The notes below the pieces were generated by a model that ran no database searches, had not been told where the DNA came from, and saw only the letters and a program-made list of their open reading frames with translations. From positions 1 through 7,141 of the forward strand of contig CAAEDZ010000235.1 in assembly GCA_900754775.1 (NCBI GenBank): 7,141 nucleotides of DNA, in the 5' to 3' direction. This DNA is from Clostridia bacterium. Lineage in GTDB: Bacteria; Bacillota_A; Clostridia; Christensenellales; Aristaeellaceae. Each line of letters opens with the position of its first letter. Position 1 is the first letter of the stretch. Shown here piece by piece: positions 5,554 to 7,141 of the stretch. Both the position numbers and the translations under genes were made by a program.

Positions 5554-5975
5554 CGGCAAAAGAGGTATTGGGACAGCTAGCGCGCAAGGACGCGCGCATC
5601 GAGGGCATGCGCGAGCGCCTCGCGCGCTATCAGGAACTGGCGCAGGGGAGCCGTTCGCGCTTGCGCTCCGTGCCCGGCGGCGGGCAGCGGAGGAACTCGT
5701 CGGTGGAGGAATACGTTTCCAAAATCGTCGATCTCACCCGCGAGGTGGACGCGCAGATCGACGATTACGTGGACCTCACCCGCGCCATCGAGGCGACCAT
5801 CGACGCCCTGGAGGACGGGCGCATGCGCGACCTGTTGCGCTGGCGCTACCTGTCGAACTGGAACTGGGAGCGCATCAGCCGCGCCATGGGCTATGAGCAG
5901 CGGCAGGTCTATCGCCTGCACGCGCTGGCCCTTTCCGCCTTTGCCCGCGCCTGGGGCGCGGACGAGAGCGCCTGA
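5550..5975 (+). CDS. DUF1492/ArpU-like phage late transcriptional regulator
   Basis: 141-aa protein probably switching on late phage genes. Residues 1-35 are charged and helical; 52-90 are predicted helix (VEEYVSKIVDLTREVDAQID and onward), and 92-131 form a sigma-70 region 4-like helix-turn-helix, with LLRWRYLSNWNWERISRAMG and then the recognition segment YEQRQVYRLHALAL. This layout is known from DUF1492, ArpU/RinA-type and PBSX Xpf-type regulators, which act just upstream of terminase genes. The start ATG at 5550-5552 is preceded by GGAGG at 5536-5540 with 9-nt spacing; the frame is open far upstream, but that part overlaps the Cro-like gene. It overlaps the Cro-like stop by 4 bp, so it is controlled by the same operators. 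Likely target: the repeats at 5980-6016. Confidence 0.82.
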   Translation: MTAKEVLGQLARKDARIEGMRERLARYQELAQGSRSRLRSVPGGGQRRNSSVEEYVSKIVDLTREVDAQIDDYVDLTRAIEATIDALEDGRMRDLLRWRYLSNWNWERISRAMGYEQRQVYRLHALALSAFARAWGADESA

Positions 5976-5979
5976 GCGC

Positions 5980-6016
5980 ATGTCAGCAAATGGCAAAAGG
6001 ATGGCAGACCATGTCA
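5980..6016 (+). repeat. Four helically phased ATGKCA repeats upstream of the late promoter
   Basis: ATGTCA (5980-5985), ATGGCA (5990-5995), ATGGCA (6001-6006) and ATGTCA (6011-6016) start 10, 11 and 10 bp apart. The outer pair extends to CATGTCAG (5979-5986 and 6010-6017), exactly 31 bp apart. All would face one side of the helix, and the last copy covers the -35 position of the following promoter. This is the expected layout of an activator-binding array; the adjacent late regulator is the obvious candidate protein. Confidence 0.7.
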
Positions 6017-6026
6017 GACGCGAACG

Positions 6027-6035
6027 TGCTATAAT
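6027..6035 (+). promoter_or_regulatory. Putative late promoter: extended -10 without a -35 box
   Basis: TGCTATAAT gives a consensus -10 (6030-6035) with the TGN extension (6027-6029). At 17 bp upstream the sequence is GACCAT, unlike TTGACA, and an ATGKCA repeat lies there instead. Start predicted near 6042, with a leader of about 67 nt to the terminase small-subunit gene. Confidence 0.72.
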
Positions 6036-6056
6036 GCAAACATCGAAGATTGCGCG

Positions 6057-6088
6057 AGGCTGCCGGGAGACATCCCCCGGCGGCTTTT
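6057..6088 (+). terminator. Terminator-like hairpin in the late-gene leader
   Basis: GCTGCCGGG (6059-6067) pairs with CCCGGCGGC (6076-6084) with one U-G wobble and an 8-nt loop, extendable by two weaker pairs, and is followed by TTTT (6085-6088). It lies between the late promoter and the terminase genes. It could attenuate leaky transcription or demand antitermination. TTGCGCGA occurs on both sides (6050-6057 and 6087-6094). Confidence 0.5.
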
Positions 6089-6108
6089 GCGCGAAAGGGA
6101 GGAAACTT

Positions 6109-6555
6109 ATGGGAAAAGCGAGCCATTGGACCGGGCCGGAGGGCGTCGCCCTCATGGCGGCGTGGACGCGCGAGGGCTGTTCCTTTGCCGAGGTGGCCCG
6201 CCGCTGCGGCGTGCGCGAAACGGTGCTGCGCGGTTGGGCGCGGCGCTGCCCCGGCGTGGAGGAGGCTTTGAGCGCTTCGCGCGAGGCGGTGGACGCGCAG
6301 GTGGAGGCGGCGCTTTTGCGGCGCGCTCTGGGATACACGTATACCGAGGCCGTGGAGGAGGAGAGCGGCAGCGGCCTCAAGCGCCGCGAAACGCATAAAT
6401 ATGAGCCGCCCAACCTCACCGCCATCAAGCTCTGGCTTTCCTGCCGCCTGCCGGAGAAGTGGGGCGCGCGCGTGGGCGAGGTGGACGCGCAGGACAAACT
6501 CAACGCCCTGCTGGCGGCGCTGGACGCGCAGGCGGGCGGGGAGGAAGCCCCCTGA
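6109..6555 (+). CDS. terS: Phage terminase small subunit
   Basis: 148-aa DNA-recognition subunit of the packaging motor. The N-terminal part has a helix-turn-helix-like region (GCSFAEVARRCGVRETVLRG, about residues 23-42). The C-terminal half carries a motif set familiar from small terminases of Bacillota phages: ALLRRALGYTYTEAVEEE, then HKYEPPNLTAIKLWL and PEKWG. The ATG at 6109-6111 has AGGGAGG at 6096-6102 with 6-nt spacing; the open frame extends 72 codons upstream, but through the late regulator's end and the promoter, so that part is not coding. It is followed after 20 bp by the large subunit, fitting a terminase pair. It could bind pac or cos DNA nearby; no such site was identified. Confidence 0.85.
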   Translation: MGKASHWTGPEGVALMAAWTREGCSFAEVARRCGVRETVLRGWARRCPGVEEALSASREAVDAQVEAALLRRALGYTYTEAVEEESGSGLKRRETHKYEPPNLTAIKLWLSCRLPEKWGARVGEVDAQDKLNALLAALDAQAGGEEAP

Positions 6556-6575
6556 AAGACAGAAAGGAGGAGGGC

Positions 6576-7141
6576 ATGCGGCTCAGCCCCAAGCAGAAGC
6601 GCTACTGGAACGAGGCGAACTGCCGCTGGAACGTCAAGTACGGGGCCACGCGCTCGGGCAAGACGTATCTGGACTACTTCATCATCCCCCGCCGCCTGCT
6701 CGCGCGGGAGGGCAGGCCGGGGCTGGCGGTGCTTCTGGGCAACACGCGCGGCACGTTGGAGCGCAACGTGCTTGCGCCCATGCGCGAGATCTACGGCGCG
6801 AAGATGGTCTCGCCCCTGCGCGCCGACGGCACGGCCACGCTCTTTGGCCAGCGCGTCCACTGTCTGGGCGCGGACAACAAGCGGCATGTGGACCGCCTGC
6901 GCGGCGCGTCCATCAAGTACTGCTACGGCGACGAAGTGGTCTCCTGGGAGCGCGAGGTGTTTGAGATGCTCAAGAGCCGTCTGGACAAGGAGTATTCCTG
7001 CTTTGACGGCACCTGCAACCCCGCCGGGCCGGGGCACTGGTTCAAGAAGTTCCTCGATTCGGACGCGGACATCTTTTCCCAGCAGTACGGCATCGACGAC
7101 AACCCCTTTTTGCCGGAGAGCGTGCGCGGATCGCTGAAGCG
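6576..7141 (+). CDS. terL: Phage terminase large subunit, N-terminal ATPase part (cut by window end)
   Basis: ATPase-nuclease motor that pumps DNA into proheads and cuts it; 188 complete codons are visible, of a protein usually over 400 aa. Walker A is GATRSGKT at 23-30. Walker B is probably IKYCYGDEV at 113-121, with Asp119 and catalytic Glu120. The coupling-type motif TCNPAGPGHWFKKF lies at 146-159. These match the PBSX/XtmB-like group (phage_term_2). The ATG at 6576-6578 has AAAGGAGG at 6563-6570 with 5-nt spacing. The ATPase half is intact as far as it can be read, with no frameshift; the nuclease domain lies beyond the window. Portal and capsid genes are expected next. Confidence 0.93.
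   Translation, partial: MRLSPKQKRYWNEANCRWNVKYGATRSGKTYLDYFIIPRRLLAREGRPGLAVLLGNTRGTLERNVLAPMREIYGAKMVSPLRADGTATLFGQRVHCLGADNKRHVDRLRGASIKYCYGDEVVSWEREVFEMLKSRLDKEYSCFDGTCNPAGPGHWFKKFLDSDADIFSQQYGIDDNPFLPESVRGSLK

Noticed and set aside
5893..6108. 72-codon upstream extension of the terminase small subunit
   Set aside because: It would overlap the late regulator's C-terminus and cross the repeats, promoter and leader hairpin; the ATG at 6109 has a strong ribosome binding site.
5577..7037. 486-codon open frame on the minus strand across the phage region
   Set aside because: It runs antisense through the late regulator and both terminase genes, which have clear motifs and ribosome binding sites. 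Its composition (Arg, Ala, Pro, Ser rich) is that of a GC-rich shadow frame.
1..7141. CRISPR array, tRNA, rRNA, insertion sequence or phage att site
   Set aside because: No spaced long direct repeats, no cloverleaf, no transposase or terminal inverted repeats, and no duplicated att-like core were seen. An att partner could lie outside the window.

Overview
The window is about 60% G+C and looks like a Bacillota chromosome, probably a high-G+C gut Clostridia or Christensenellales-type bacterium. The reasons are strong AGGAGG ribosome binding sites, promoters close to consensus sigma-A, an RbsABC-type transporter, and phage proteins of types known from Clostridia and Bacilli (DUF1492-like regulator, PBSX-like terminase). 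The assignment is inferred from gene style only; no marker gene is present.

The left part (1-4515) is a sugar uptake operon on the minus strand. From a perfect consensus promoter (TTGACA, 17 bp, TATAAT; 4486-4514) it runs: substrate-binding protein (3460-4380), a 238-bp hairpin-rich gap, a double-domain ATPase (1701-3221), a permease overlapping it by 8 bp (734-1708), a GC-rich hairpin, and a D-lyxose isomerase cut off by the window start (1-646). Together they would import a pentose or related monosaccharide and isomerise an aldose to a ketose (lyxose to xylulose, or mannose to fructose).

The right part (about 4539-7141) is phage-derived. A minus-strand LexA/CI-like repressor (4568-5179) faces a plus-strand unit: a small Cro-like XRE regulator (5317-5553) and, overlapping its stop codon, a DUF1492/ArpU-like late regulator (5550-5975). 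The divergent promoters carry three 13-bp operators of consensus TCACRAAACGTGA, each overlapping a core promoter element, and a fourth near-copy lies in the end of the Cro-like gene. After the late regulator come four ATGKCA repeats spaced 10, 11 and 10 bp, then an extended -10 box with no recognisable -35, a terminator-like leader hairpin, and the small (6109-6555) and large (6576 to window end) terminase genes.

The most interesting feature is how short the phage circuit is. Repressor, Cro-like gene, late regulator and terminase follow each other with no integrase, antirepressor or replication genes between. This is the layout of a stripped, PBSX-like or gene-transfer-agent-like element wired from an apparently SOS-cleavable repressor straight to DNA packaging. 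The predicted chain is: repressor self-cleavage, release of the operators, production of the late regulator, binding to the phased repeats, transcription of terminase and whatever structural genes lie beyond the window. All recognition is from sequence reading alone; no searches were run.
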